A DNA stretch of 50,232 nucleotides from positions 1-50,232 of the forward strand of contig CAYLNM010000017.1 of the NCBI GenBank assembly GCA_964385045.1, read 5' to 3'. Source of the DNA: CAYLNM01 sp964385045. GTDB taxonomy: Bacteria; Planctomycetota; Phycisphaerae; Phycisphaerales; SM1A02. Positions 8,656-16,959 of this stretch are shown in pieces (position 1 is the first letter of the stretch; each line of letters starts with the position of its first letter). Below the pieces are notes generated by a model. The model did no database searches and was not told where the DNA came from. It was given only the letters and a program-made list of their open reading frames with translations. The translations under genes and the position numbers were made by a program.

Positions 8656-9360
8656 ATGGGACAGAAGATCCACCCATTCGGGTTCCGCGTCGGCGTCACC
8701 GAGGGACACAAGTCCCGCTGGTACGCGCCGAAGGCCCTCTACGGCGAGCTGCTCGTCGAGGACTACCGCATCCGCCAGTACGTGGACAAGCGGCTGAACC
8801 GCACGCCCCCGTTCGCGGCGGTGTCGGACATCCTCATCGAGCGCACCCGCGAGGAGCTGACGATCATCGTCAAGACCGCCCGGCCCGGCCTCGTGATCGG
8901 TCCCAAGGGATCCGAGATCGACAAGCTGACCGAGGCCCTGCAGGCCCTGACCGGCCGCAAGGTGTCGATCAAGATCAACGAGATCCGGAACCCGGACACC
9001 AACGCGGTGCTGATCGCCGAGGCGATCGCCGAGCAGATGAAGAAGCGGTCCAACTTCCGCCGCCTGCTCAAGCAGCGGTGCGAGTCCGCGATGCAGAACG
9101 GCGCCAAGGGCGTCCGGATCCAGGTCTCCGGCCGCCTCGGCGGAGCGGAGATGAGCCGCACGTTCGACACGCGGCTGGGCTCGATCCCGCTGTCGACCCT
9201 GCAGGCCAACGTGGACTACGGGTTCGTCCCGAGCCACACCACCTACGGCACCATCGGCGTCAAGGTGTGGGTCTACAAGGGCATGTACGGCACGGTCGAG
9301 GAGGAGCAGGTCGACTCTCGCGCCGCCGGCGCCCGGGGTCGGGCCCGCGGTCGGCGCTGA
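8656..9360 (+). CDS. rpsC: 30S ribosomal protein S3
   Basis: 234 residues. It starts MGQKIHPFGFRVGVTEGHKS and has the KH domain with the GXXG loop in GLVIGPKGSEID (residues ~76-87). The C-terminal domain carries GRLGGAEMSRTF and TYGTIGVKVWVYKG. The last ~18 residues are an Arg/Gly/Ala tail. S3 lies at the mRNA entry channel and contributes to the ribosomal helicase activity together with S4 and S5. Confidence 0.97.
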   Translation: MGQKIHPFGFRVGVTEGHKSRWYAPKALYGELLVEDYRIRQYVDKRLNRTPPFAAVSDILIERTREELTIIVKTARPGLVIGPKGSEIDKLTEALQALTGRKVSIKINEIRNPDTNAVLIAEAIAEQMKKRSNFRRLLKQRCESAMQNGAKGVRIQVSGRLGGAEMSRTFDTRLGSIPLSTLQANVDYGFVPSHTTYGTIGVKVWVYKGMYGTVEEEQVDSRAAGARGRARGRR

Positions 9361-9428
9361 TCCGCGCCTGGTTCGAGTGATTCACCTCGGCGGGACGTCG
9401 TCCCGCCGGTTCGTCAGGAGTTCGTCCG

Positions 9429-9848
9429 ATGCCTCGGATGCCCAAGCGAATCAAGTTCCGCAAGCAGATGCGGGGCACCCTGAAGGGCAACGCCACGCGC
9501 GGCAACTACGTCGCATACGGCGACTTCGGGCTGCAGGCCCTCGAGCCGCACTGGCTCACCGCCCGCCAGATCGAGGCCGGCCGCATCGCGTGCCAGCACT
9601 TCCTCCGGCGTCAGGGAAAGATCTACATCCGCGTCTTCCCGGACAAGCCGGTGTCGAAGAAGCCGCTCGAGACCCGCATGGGCAAGGGCAAGGCGGACAC
9701 CGACTACTGGGCCGCGCGGATCAAGCCCGGCACGATGCTCTACGAGCTCTCGGGCGTCGACGAGGAGATGGCCAAGCAGGCCATGTCCCGCATCGCCCAG
9801 AAGATGCCCGTGCGGTGCCGGTTCGTCGGCCGCCGGATGACCGTCTGA
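9429..9848 (+). CDS. rplP: 50S ribosomal protein L16
   Basis: 139 residues starting MPRMPKRIKFRKQMRGTLKG, with EARQIEA-type GLQALEPHWLTARQIEAGR and RMGKGKADTDYWAARIKPG blocks. L16 contacts the A-site tRNA elbow and organises 23S rRNA. The gap to rpsC is 68 nt and to rpmC 57 nt. Confidence 0.96.
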   Translation: MPRMPKRIKFRKQMRGTLKGNATRGNYVAYGDFGLQALEPHWLTARQIEAGRIACQHFLRRQGKIYIRVFPDKPVSKKPLETRMGKGKADTDYWAARIKPGTMLYELSGVDEEMAKQAMSRIAQKMPVRCRFVGRRMTV

Positions 9849-9905
9849 CCGAGCAGCCCACCGGACCCGCCGCCCGCCGGCGGACCGGGAGCCAAGGACC
9901 CCGCC

Positions 9906-10115
9906 ATGACCCCCAACGAAGTCAGGAAGCTCGACGACGAGGAGATCGAGATCGAGGTGCGCCGCCTTCGGCGCTCCCTGTTCGACCTCCGGTCGCAGGC
10001 GGTGACCGAGAAGATCACGGACACCAGCCGCTTCGGGAAGATCAAGAAGGACATCGCCCGGCTCCTCACCGAGAAGTCGCGGCGGGCCAAGCAGCAGCAG
10101 GAGCAGGCGGGCTGA
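9906..10115 (+). CDS. rpmC: 50S ribosomal protein L29
   Basis: 69 residues. A two-helix protein of L29 type: NEVRKLDDEEIEIEVRRLRRS, then LFDLRSQAVTEKITDTSRF and a C-terminal KKDIARLLTEKSRRAK helix. It is placed between L16 and S17 as in nearly all bacteria. L29 sits beside L23 at the tunnel exit. Confidence 0.94.
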   Translation: MTPNEVRKLDDEEIEIEVRRLRRSLFDLRSQAVTEKITDTSRFGKIKKDIARLLTEKSRRAKQQQEQAG

Positions 10116-10185
10116 CCGCCTCCCCTGGCCCCCGCGTCCGGAGGATCCGGACGCATCGGGCCGAACCCGCAAGAGGACGACGCAC

Positions 10186-10455
10186 GTGTCGCACATCGAG
10201 CTGACCGTTCCCGAGAAGTCGCCCCGCCGCATCGGCGTGGTGGAGTCGGACGCCCGCGACAAGACGCGGAAGGTGGCCATCCGCTACCTGGTCCGCCACA
10301 AGAAGTACGGCAAGTTCATCCGTCGCAAGACCATCCTCCACGTCCACGACGAGGAGAACGCGTCGAAGGTGGGCGATCGCGTGGAGGTGGCCGAGTGTCG
10401 GCCGATCTCGAAGACCAAGAGCTGGGTCCTCCTGCGTGTGGTCGAGCAGGCGTGA
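10186..10455 (+). CDS. rpsQ: 30S ribosomal protein S17
   Basis: 89 residues from a GTG start preceded by AAGAGGA. OB-fold protein with RRIGVVESDARDKTRKV, RKTILHVHDEEN, and GDRVEVAECRPISKTKSW, all diagnostic of S17. It binds 16S rRNA helices 7 and 11 early in assembly. Confidence 0.95.
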   Translation: MSHIELTVPEKSPRRIGVVESDARDKTRKVAIRYLVRHKKYGKFIRRKTILHVHDEENASKVGDRVEVAECRPISKTKSWVLLRVVEQA

Positions 10456-10507
10456 ACCCGGACCCCGGGCGCGGTGACGCCCGCCGTCCGCCGGGAAGAG
10501 GTGTGCG

Positions 10508-10894
10508 ATGATTCAGAAGGAAAGCAGGCTCGAGGTCGCCGACAACAGCGGCGCCAAGGTCGTGCAGGTGATCGGCGTCCTCGGCGGCTCGACCGCCCGG
10601 GGCAGGTTCACGCGGCGGAGCGCCGGCGTGGGCGATCGGGTGGTGTGCTCGGTGAAGCGGGCGCTGCCCAACTCGGACGTCAAGGCCGGCGACAAGGTCC
10701 GGGCGGTGGTGGTGCGGACCAAGTACCCCACCCGTCGGCCCGACGGCTCGCTCGTCCGCTTCGACTCGAACGCGGTGGTGCTCGTCAACGACGACGGCAA
10801 CCCCCGCGGCACCCGGATCTTCGGTGCCGTCGCCCGCGAGCTGCGGGAGAAGCAGTACATGAAGATCGTGTCCCTCGCCTCGGAGGTCGTCTGA
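10508..10894 (+). CDS. rplN: 50S ribosomal protein L14
   Basis: 128 residues, slightly above the usual 122. Starts MIQKESRLEVADNSGAKVVQ and ends REKQYMKIVSLASEVV, both family-typical, with ALPNSDVKAGDKVRAVVVRTK in the middle. L14 forms part of the intersubunit bridge region and the docking site of the RsfS silencing factor. One base separates it from rplX. Confidence 0.97.
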   Translation: MIQKESRLEVADNSGAKVVQVIGVLGGSTARGRFTRRSAGVGDRVVCSVKRALPNSDVKAGDKVRAVVVRTKYPTRRPDGSLVRFDSNAVVLVNDDGNPRGTRIFGAVARELREKQYMKIVSLASEVV

Positions 10895-10895
10895 G

Positions 10896-11231
10896 ATGCC
10901 CCGCCACGTCCGCAAGGGTGACACCGTCATCGTGACCGCCGGCAACGACAAGGGCGTGACCGGCGAGGTGCTCGAGGTGCGTCCGGCCGAGGATCGCGTC
11001 GTCGTGAAGGGCGTCAACGTCCGCACGAAGAACCTGCGCCCGTCCCAGCAGAACCCGCGGGGCGGCCAGGTGCGGCGCGAGATGCCGATCCACGTCAGCA
11101 ACGTGAGCCCGGTCGTCGACGGCAAGCCGTCGCGCGTCCGGTTCCAGATCAAGGACGACGGCAGCAAGGTCCGGGTCGCGGCGCGCGACGGGTCCGAGCT
11201 CGGCGTCGTCCGCGGCCCGAGGAGGAAGTGA
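10896..11231 (+). CDS. rplX: 50S ribosomal protein L24
   Basis: 111 residues with a KOW motif at the N-terminus (VRKGDTVIVTAGNDKGVTGE) followed by VVKGVNVRTKNLRPSQQNPR. L24 is one of the two proteins that start 50S assembly. The TGA at 11229-11231 overlaps a GTG in the rplE frame, but the better rplE start is the ATG three bases further on. Confidence 0.96.
   Translation: MPRHVRKGDTVIVTAGNDKGVTGEVLEVRPAEDRVVVKGVNVRTKNLRPSQQNPRGGQVRREMPIHVSNVSPVVDGKPSRVRFQIKDDGSKVRVAARDGSELGVVRGPRRK
11221..11225 (+). promoter_or_regulatory. Ribosome binding site that decides the rplE start
   Basis: GGAGG inside the end of rplX lies 8 nt before the ATG at 11234 and only 2 nt before the GTG at 11228. This spacing favours the ATG as the start of L5. 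Confidence 0.7.
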
Positions 11232-11233
11232 CC

Positions 11234-11818
11234 ATGGTCGCGACCACGTCGACCAAGCCCCGGCTGCAGGTCAAGTACGAGGACGAGGTCCGCCCGAAGG
11301 TGCTCGAGCAGTTCTCGCTGCGCAACGTGCACCAGGCGCCGCGGATCGAGAAGGTCGTCGTCAACACCGGCGTCGGCCGCTTCCTCGAGAACCAGAAGCT
11401 GAAGCAGGACATCGCCGACACGGTGGAGTACACCCTGACCCGGATCTCCGGTCAGCGGCCGATCCTCGTCCGGGCCCGCCGCTCGGTGGCCAATTTCAAG
11501 GTGCGCGAGGGCGCTCCGTCCGCCTACATGGTCACCATGCGGCGGGTCCGGATGTGGCACTTCCTCGATCGCCTCATCAACCTGGCCATCCCCCGGATCA
11601 AGGACTTCCGCGGCGTGAAGGACACGTCCTTCGACCGCGGCGGCACCTACTCGCTCGGCCTGACCGAGCAGGCGGTGTGGCCCGAGATCAACATGGCCGA
11701 CTTCAACTTCAGTCACGGCATGCACGTCAACGTCGTCTTCCGGAACTCGAGTCCGGAGATGAGCCGGTTCGTCCTCGACGAGCTGGGCATGCCCTTCGTC
11801 AAGCGGGACGGCAAGTGA
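11234..11818 (+). CDS. rplE: 50S ribosomal protein L5
   Basis: 194 residues, a little longer than the usual 179 because of the N-terminus. It contains RPKVLEQFSLRNVHQAPRIE, VVNTGVGRFLENQK, and the RARRSVANFKVREG and RGVKDTSFDRGGTYSLGLTE blocks. L5 binds 5S rRNA together with L18 and contacts the P-site tRNA and S13. Confidence 0.96.
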   Translation: MVATTSTKPRLQVKYEDEVRPKVLEQFSLRNVHQAPRIEKVVVNTGVGRFLENQKLKQDIADTVEYTLTRISGQRPILVRARRSVANFKVREGAPSAYMVTMRRVRMWHFLDRLINLAIPRIKDFRGVKDTSFDRGGTYSLGLTEQAVWPEINMADFNFSHGMHVNVVFRNSSPEMSRFVLDELGMPFVKRDGK

Positions 11819-11916
11819 GTGTCGTCCGGGCCTGAGCCCGCGGCGCGCCACCGAGCGTCCCACCTCCCAACCGACCCCCGCCCGTCCGACGACGGGACCA
11901 TCCGAGAGACCCCACC

Positions 11917-12102
11917 ATGGCCAGCAAGCGCGTCTTCGCCCGCATGCAGAGGGAGCCGAAGTACAGCACTCGCCGCGAGAACCGGTGCAAGATCACCGGG
12001 CGCGGCCGGAGCGTGTACCGCAAGTTCGGCGTGAGCCGCATCGTGCTCCGCGAGCTCGCGCTCAAGGGAATGGTGCCCGGGATGCGGAAGGCCAGCTGGT
12101 GA
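11917..12102 (+). CDS. rpsN: 30S ribosomal protein S14, short form without zinc ligands
   Basis: 61 residues, the length of the zinc-binding (type Z) S14, ending in the family-typical GMVPGMRKASW. In the type Z family two CXXC pairs bind zinc. Here only Cys24 remains; the other three positions are Thr27, Ser40 and Val43 (RCKITGRGRSVYRKFGVSRIV). The protein is therefore a short S14 that should not bind zinc, with a core resembling the long zinc-free form (E. coli RCRQTGR...SRI). S14 lies in the 30S head beside S3, S10 and S19. It stands between L5 and S8 as usual. Confidence 0.93.
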   Translation: MASKRVFARMQREPKYSTRRENRCKITGRGRSVYRKFGVSRIVLRELALKGMVPGMRKASW

Positions 12103-12169
12103 GGCGCCCCGCCGCCCGCCGGACCCGGTCCGGCCCCGGCGGCGGAGCCCCTCGTGCGAGGAGCGATCG

Positions 12170-12568
12170 ATGTCGCAGCAGGATCTCACCGCCGACATGC
12201 TCACCCGGATCCGCAACGCGATCCGGAACCGGGCGGACTCGGTGAAGTGCCTCAACAACAAGCTCAACCGCGGCGTGGCCAGGGTCCTCGAGGAAGAGGG
12301 CTACATCACGGGCCACGACGTGATCGACGACGGTCGCCAGGGCGTGCTCATCGTGCGCCTGAAGTACGGCGAGCGCGGCGAGCAGGTCATCAACGGCATC
12401 CGCCGCGTCTCCAAGCCGGGATGCCGCGTGTACCGGAAGGCCGACGACCTGCCGAAGCCGCTGCACGGCCTCGGGATCGCGGTGGTGAGCACCAGCCACG
12501 GGGTGATGAGCGACCGCCAGGCCCGGACGAAGGGCGTGGGCGGCGAGGTGGTGGCCGAGGTCACCTGA
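12170..12568 (+). CDS. rpsH: 30S ribosomal protein S8
   Basis: 132 residues, normal length. ADMLTRIRNAIRN at the start and ISTS-type VVSTSHGVMSDRQARTKGVG near the end identify S8, a primary binder of the 16S central domain. In E. coli S8 represses the spc operon at the L5 gene; no obvious S8-binding hairpin was looked for in detail here. Confidence 0.96.
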   Translation: MSQQDLTADMLTRIRNAIRNRADSVKCLNNKLNRGVARVLEEEGYITGHDVIDDGRQGVLIVRLKYGERGEQVINGIRRVSKPGCRVYRKADDLPKPLHGLGIAVVSTSHGVMSDRQARTKGVGGEVVAEVT

Positions 12569-12670
12569 CGACGGGGGGCCGACGGCCCCGAGCGGGCTCC
12601 GCCGCGGACGGTGGAGCCCGGACCCGAGCCCGCGGACTCCACGGACGCCGCGGACGGAGAGGACGACGCC

Positions 12671-13228
12671 ATGTCGCGCATCGGTAAGAAGTCGATCGAG
12701 GTTCCGGCCTCGGTGAAGGTCAGTCTCGATCCGAAGAGCCGGTCGATCGCCGTCGAGGGGCCGAAGGGCCGGCTCGACTTCTCGTGGCGGCCCGAGGTCG
12801 AGGTGGCCTGGGACGAGTCGGAGAAGCGGATCACCTGCACCCCGGCTCCGGGCCTCGAGGGCGACCGCAAGGCCCGCGCCCAGTGGGGCACCACCCGGGC
12901 CCGGATCCAGAACCTCGTCGTCGGCGTCACCGACGGCTTCGCGAAGAAGCTCGAGGTCATCGGCGTGGGCTGGAACGCGAAGGCCAAGGGCAAGTCGCTC
13001 GAGCTGAACGTCGGGTACTGCCACCCCGTCGTCCTCGAGCCGCCGGCCGGCGTCGAGTTCGCGGTGGACGGCAACGCCATCACCGTCAGCGGCGCCGACA
13101 AGCAGGCGGTGGGGCAGTTCTCCGCCCTCGTCCGCTCGTCGCGCCCGCCGGAGCCGTACAAGGGCAAGGGCATCCGGTACACGGACGAGTACGTCATCCG
13201 CAAGCAGGGCAAGGTCTTCGGCAAGTGA
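12671..13228 (+). CDS. rplF: 50S ribosomal protein L6
   Basis: 185 residues from the ATG at 12671 (MSRIGKKSIEVPASVKV). Two repeated alpha/beta domains are visible, with VEGPKGRLDF in the first and the C-terminal GADKQAVGQFSALVRSSRPP and PEPYKGKGIRYTDEYV signature. L6 lies by the sarcin-ricin loop, near the factor-binding site. The frame is open upstream but the added residues are low-complexity. Confidence 0.96.
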   Translation: MSRIGKKSIEVPASVKVSLDPKSRSIAVEGPKGRLDFSWRPEVEVAWDESEKRITCTPAPGLEGDRKARAQWGTTRARIQNLVVGVTDGFAKKLEVIGVGWNAKAKGKSLELNVGYCHPVVLEPPAGVEFAVDGNAITVSGADKQAVGQFSALVRSSRPPEPYKGKGIRYTDEYVIRKQGKVFGK

Positions 13229-13259
13229 GCCGGGCCCGGCGCCAGGAAGGATCACCGCG

Positions 13260-13622
13260 ATGAACGTGAACAAGATTCGGAAGATGCGCCGCCTCCGCCG
13301 CAAGCGGGGTCTGCGCAAGCGGATCGGCGGCGTCCCGGAGCGTCCGCGGCTCACCGTGTTCCGCAGCACGCGACACATCTACGCCCAGGTCATCGACGAC
13401 CTGTCCGGTCGCACCGTCGTGTCCGCCTCGACCAACGAGAAGGACAACCGTCCCGATCACGGCGGAAACGTGGCCGCCGCGTCCGAGGTCGGCAAGCGGC
13501 TCGCCGAGCGGGCGAAGGCCGCGGGCGTCGAGCGGGTCGTGTTCGACCGCAACGGCTACATCTTCCACGGCCGCGTCAAGGCGCTGGCCGACGGCGCCCG
13601 CGAGGGCGGACTGCAGTTCTGA
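13260..13622 (+). CDS. rplR: 50S ribosomal protein L18
   Basis: 120 residues. RKRGLRKRIGGVPERPRLTV and FRSTRHIYAQVIDD are L18 signatures, with GKRLAERAKAAGVERVVFDR and YIFHGRVKALADGAREGGL at the end. L18 anchors 5S rRNA to the large subunit with L5. Confidence 0.96.
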   Translation: MNVNKIRKMRRLRRKRGLRKRIGGVPERPRLTVFRSTRHIYAQVIDDLSGRTVVSASTNEKDNRPDHGGNVAAASEVGKRLAERAKAAGVERVVFDRNGYIFHGRVKALADGAREGGLQF

Positions 13623-13692
13623 GACGAGCCCCGAGGGGCTCCGGACCCGCCCGCGCGCCGCGGGGGGTCGCATCCAGCAACGAGAGGCTTCC

Positions 13693-14271
13693 ATGGCCGA
13701 GTTTCTTGACGACGCACAGGGGATCGAGTCGGTCACCGTCGGCGTCTACCGCACCGCCGCCACCGTGAAGGGCGGCCGCCGGTTCAGCTTCTCCTCCCTC
13801 GTGGTGGTGGGCGACCGGAACGGCCGCGTCGGCTACGGCTACGGCAAGGCGAACCAGGTGCCGATGGCGATCGAGAAGGCCCAGAAGGAGGCGAAGCGCC
13901 GCATGCGGCCGTACTCCCTCGTCGGCTCGACGATCCCGCACGAGGTGACCGGGTCGTACGGCTCGTGCCGCGTCCGCATCATGCCGGCTGCGCCCGGTAC
14001 CGGCGTCATCGCCGGGGCCGCGGTCCGCGCCCCGCTCGAGATGGTCGGCATCCAGGACTGCCTCACCAAGAGCTACGGGTCGAACAACTCGAAGAACCTC
14101 GTCAAGGCCGTGATCGACGGTCTCGAGAAGCTCCGCTCGCGCGAGAAGGTCGCGCAGCTGCGGGGCGTCGAGATCAGCGAGACCGACGTCGAGGAGGCGG
14201 TCCGGCGCGGGCAGCACGCCCAGATCTCGGCCGACGCCGAGGAGACCGAGGCCGAGACCGCCAAGGCCTGA
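13693..14271 (+). CDS. rpsE: 30S ribosomal protein S5
   Basis: 192 residues. The S5 double-stranded-RNA-binding domain (TVKGGRRFSFSSLVVVGDRN, GRVGYGYGKANQVP) and the C-terminal domain (AAPGTGVIAGAAVRAPLEMV) are both present. An acidic ~25-residue tail is extra. S5 helps translational accuracy and the mRNA helicase function. No L30 gene follows; the 140-nt gap before rplO is too short for one. Confidence 0.96.
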   Translation: MAEFLDDAQGIESVTVGVYRTAATVKGGRRFSFSSLVVVGDRNGRVGYGYGKANQVPMAIEKAQKEAKRRMRPYSLVGSTIPHEVTGSYGSCRVRIMPAAPGTGVIAGAAVRAPLEMVGIQDCLTKSYGSNNSKNLVKAVIDGLEKLRSREKVAQLRGVEISETDVEEAVRRGQHAQISADAEETEAETAKA

Positions 14272-14411
14272 TCCCGCTCCCGGCCGCGGGCTCGCCCGCG
14301 AACCCGGGGACCGCGGCCCGGCCCGGAGCCGGGCCGCGACCTACACGGCGAGGGGCGGCCCGATCCGCCCCGCACGGCCCCGCGGAGAGGGGTCGAAGGA
14401 GTCACCGAGCC

Positions 14412-14930
14412 ATGATGATCCACGAGATCACCGAGAAGGTCGGCCGCTACAAGGCCCGCAAGCGGGTCGGCCGCGGCCGCGCGAGCGGCGTGGGCAAGAC
14501 CAGCGGACGCGGCCACAAGGGCGCGGGATCGCGGGCCGGCCACACCCGCCGGGCCTACTTCGAGGGCGGGCAGATGACGTTCGTCCGCCGCATCCCGAAG
14601 CGCGGCTTCTCGAACCACCGCTTCCGCACCGAGTACGCGATCGTCAACGTCAAGGCCCTCGAGCAGCGCTTCGACGACGGAGCGACCGTCGATCCCGAAT
14701 CGCTCGCGAGCGCCGGGCTCATCCGGGGGCCGGGCCTGCCGGTCAAGATCCTCGGGGAGGGCGAGCTCTCCAAGAAGCTCTCCGTCACCGCGGCCAGGTT
14801 CTCCGGCTCGGCCCGCGAGAAGATCGAGAAGGCCGGCGGGACCTGCACCGAGGTGGCCTCGGTGAAGTGGACCCGCGACGGCGCCGGCGGGGCCGCCAGG
14901 CCTGCCGGCGACGCGGCCGCGGAGGCCTGA
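14412..14930 (+). CDS. rplO: 50S ribosomal protein L15
   Basis: 172 residues (two adjacent Met codons, 14412 and 14415). The Gly/Arg/Lys-rich N-terminal part with RKRVGRGRASGVGKTSGRGH and GGQMTFVRRIPKRGF is typical of L15, and the C-terminal half has the LAVTAARFS-like LSVTAARFSGSAREKIEKAGG block. L15 is a late assembly protein around 23S domain II. Confidence 0.95.
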   Translation: MMIHEITEKVGRYKARKRVGRGRASGVGKTSGRGHKGAGSRAGHTRRAYFEGGQMTFVRRIPKRGFSNHRFRTEYAIVNVKALEQRFDDGATVDPESLASAGLIRGPGLPVKILGEGELSKKLSVTAARFSGSAREKIEKAGGTCTEVASVKWTRDGAGGAARPAGDAAAEA

Positions 14931-14979
14931 TCCCGAGGGCGGGGCCTCCGGCCATCGCCCGGTCTCGCAAGGACCACCC

Positions 14980-16404
14980 ATGCTCCAGGCGTTCCTGAAC
15001 ATCTTCCGCGTCCCCGATCTGCGCAACCGCGTGCTCTTCACGCTGGGCGTGCTGATCGTGTACCGGATCGGCTTCTGGGTGCCGCTGGCCGGCGTCGATC
15101 AGCAGGCACTGGTGGACGCGGCCGATCGCGCGGCCCAGGACACGACCGGCTTCGGCCGGCTGCTGAGCTACGCCGCGATCTTCTCCGGTGGATCGTTCAG
15201 CCAGTCGACGATCTTCGGCCTCGGCATCATGCCGTACATCACGGCGGCCATCATCTTCCAGCTGCTGCAGACCGCGGTCCCGCGCCTGCAGGAGCTGAAG
15301 AAGGAGGGGGCCAGCGGCCAGCAGAAGATCACGGAGTGGACCCGCTACGCCACCGTGGGCATGTGCATCGTGCAGTCGATCATGTGGCTGCAGTTCATGC
15401 GGTCGCAGAACATCGTGCAGCCCGAGGTGTCGGCGGATGCGCTCAGCAACATGATGTTCATGCTCGCGGGCATCACCGGCCTGACGGCGGGCAGCATGTT
15501 CCTGATGTGGCTCGGCGAGCAGATCGACAAGTACGGCATCGGCAACGGCGTGTCGCTGATCCTCACCGCGGGCATCATCGCGCAGATGCCCGGGGCCGTG
15601 ATGTGGGTGGTCGACAACGCCGCCCTCAGCACGCGGGACGCGGGCCAGGACGTGATCGGCCCGGGGGAGATCCTCTTCCTGATCGGGGCCTTCGTGTTCG
15701 TGGTCGCGGGAGCGATCCTCATCACGGTCGCCCAGCGGCGGATCCCCATCCAGCAGGCCCGCCACACCAAGGGCCGGAAGGTCTACGGCGGCGGTCGGCA
15801 CTACCTGCCGCTGCGCGTGAACCACGCGGGCGTCATGCCGATCATCTTCGCCAGCTCGCTGCTGATCTTCCCCTCGGCGTTCTTCGGCTACCTCTCGACG
15901 GTGGCCACCGCGGCCGACTCCGGGTACCCGGAGTGGTGGGCGAACCTCGCCACCGGCCTCGCGGCGAACTTCCAGATGGGCGAGTACCCGTACATCATCG
16001 TCGAGATCATCCTGATCTACTTCTTCAGCTACTTCTGGACGACGGTCGTCTTCAGTCCGGAGGACATGGCCCGCCAGCTCCGGGACAACGGCTCGTTCAT
16101 CCCGGGCCTCCGGCCGGGTCCGAGGACGGCGGAGTACCTCGAGACGGTGGTCGAGCGGATCACCTACGCGGGCGCGGGCTTCCTGTCGGTGATCGCGATC
16201 ATCCCCGCGATCGTGACCAACCAGCTGGGGATCCCGTTCTTCGTCTCGAGCTTCCTCGGGGGCACCGGCCTGCTCATCGTGGTGAGCGTGGGCCTGGACC
16301 TCATCCAGCGGATCGAGGCGAACCTGATGATGCGGAACTACGCCGGCTTCCTCGACTCCGACGGCACCGGCAAGGCCCCGAAGGTCCGGAGCGGCCGGCG
16401 GTGA
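14980..16404 (+). CDS. secY: Protein translocase subunit SecY
   Basis: 474 residues with ten predicted membrane helices. The first helix region begins LRNRVLFTLGVLIVYRIGFW; the plug region (GSFSQSTIFGLGIMPYITAA) and the cytoplasmic loop (RRIPIQQARHTKGRKVYGG) are typical. SecY forms the protein-conducting channel with SecE and SecG. It closes the spc part of the cluster. Neither adk nor map follows; a hairpin and a new promoter lie directly behind it. Confidence 0.97.
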   Translation: MLQAFLNIFRVPDLRNRVLFTLGVLIVYRIGFWVPLAGVDQQALVDAADRAAQDTTGFGRLLSYAAIFSGGSFSQSTIFGLGIMPYITAAIIFQLLQTAVPRLQELKKEGASGQQKITEWTRYATVGMCIVQSIMWLQFMRSQNIVQPEVSADALSNMMFMLAGITGLTAGSMFLMWLGEQIDKYGIGNGVSLILTAGIIAQMPGAVMWVVDNAALSTRDAGQDVIGPGEILFLIGAFVFVVAGAILITVAQRRIPIQQARHTKGRKVYGGGRHYLPLRVNHAGVMPIIFASSLLIFPSAFFGYLSTVATAADSGYPEWWANLATGLAANFQMGEYPYIIVEIILIYFFSYFWTTVVFSPEDMARQLRDNGSFIPGLRPGPRTAEYLETVVERITYAGAGFLSVIAIIPAIVTNQLGIPFFVSSFLGGTGLLIVVSVGLDLIQRIEANLMMRNYAGFLDSDGTGKAPKVRSGRR

Positions 16405-16409
16405 GCCGA

Positions 16410-16449
16410 CCCGTCCGCGGGCGGCACGCGACGCGTGGCCGCGGGCGGG
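16410..16449 (+). terminator. Hairpin behind secY, possible terminator or attenuator
   Basis: Arms 16410-16420 (CCCGTCCGCGG) and 16439-16449 (CCGCGGGCGGG) pair over 11 bp with one G-T wobble, and a nested CACGC-GAC-GCGTG stem fills the loop. There is no T-tract. The right arm ends one base before the -35 box of the following promoter. Confidence 0.45.
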
Positions 16450-16450
16450 C

Positions 16451-16478
16451 TTGACGGGGGGAGACGACCGGCTACACT
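16451..16478 (+). promoter_or_regulatory. Sigma70-type promoter of infA-rpmJ-rpsM-rpsK-rpoA-rplQ
   Basis: TTGACG (16451-16456), a 16-nt spacer and TACACT (16473-16478). Same spacing as the S10 promoter. The predicted leader of about 160 nt includes a GATCGG/CCGATC stem (16502-16507 with 16513-16518). Confidence 0.65.
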
Positions 16479-16646
16479 GGTCGATTCGATTCTCGGGGAC
16501 TGATCGGGTGGTCCGATCGTCCCGCTCGGACGCGGCCCCGGCCCGTCCGATCCGCCCTCCGTCGGGGCGGAAACACGACCGGAGCCGTCCCCGCGGGGGA
16601 GGCCCGGGAGCACCATGACGACGGACACGGGTCGAGACGCGACCGG

Positions 16647-16862
16647 ATGGCCAAGGAAGACAAGATCACGCTCGAGGCCGAGGTCACCGAGGCCCTCCCC
16701 GACGCTCGCTTCAGGGTGAAGCTCGAGAACGGGCAGGAGATCCTCGCGTACGTCAGCGGCAAGATGCGGAAGTTCTTCATCCGCATCCTCCCGGGCGACA
16801 AGGTCACCGTCGAGCTCAGCCCGTACGACATGACGAAGGGGCGGATCACCTACCGGCACTGA
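16647..16862 (+). CDS. infA: Translation initiation factor IF-1
   Basis: 71 residues, the standard IF-1 length. It is a single S1/OB-fold domain: MAKEDKITLEAEVTEALPDA, VKLENGQEILAYVSGKMRKF and SPYDMTKGRITYRH are all diagnostic. IF-1 occupies the A site of the 30S subunit during initiation. It lies at the start of the second ribosomal transcription unit, as often in this cluster. Confidence 0.97.
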   Translation: MAKEDKITLEAEVTEALPDARFRVKLENGQEILAYVSGKMRKFFIRILPGDKVTVELSPYDMTKGRITYRH

Positions 16863-16959
16863 TCGCCGGCCTCCGCCCGAGCCCCGGCAGCGGCTCGCCG
16901 CCGTCGGGATCCATCCCACCCACCTCCTGACCCCCGCCGCCGCGGGAGAGGACAGCACC

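Noticed and set aside
14272..14411. A missed rpmD (L30) gene between rpsE and rplO
   Set aside because: The 140-nt gap is too short for the ~60-residue protein and no frame resembles it.
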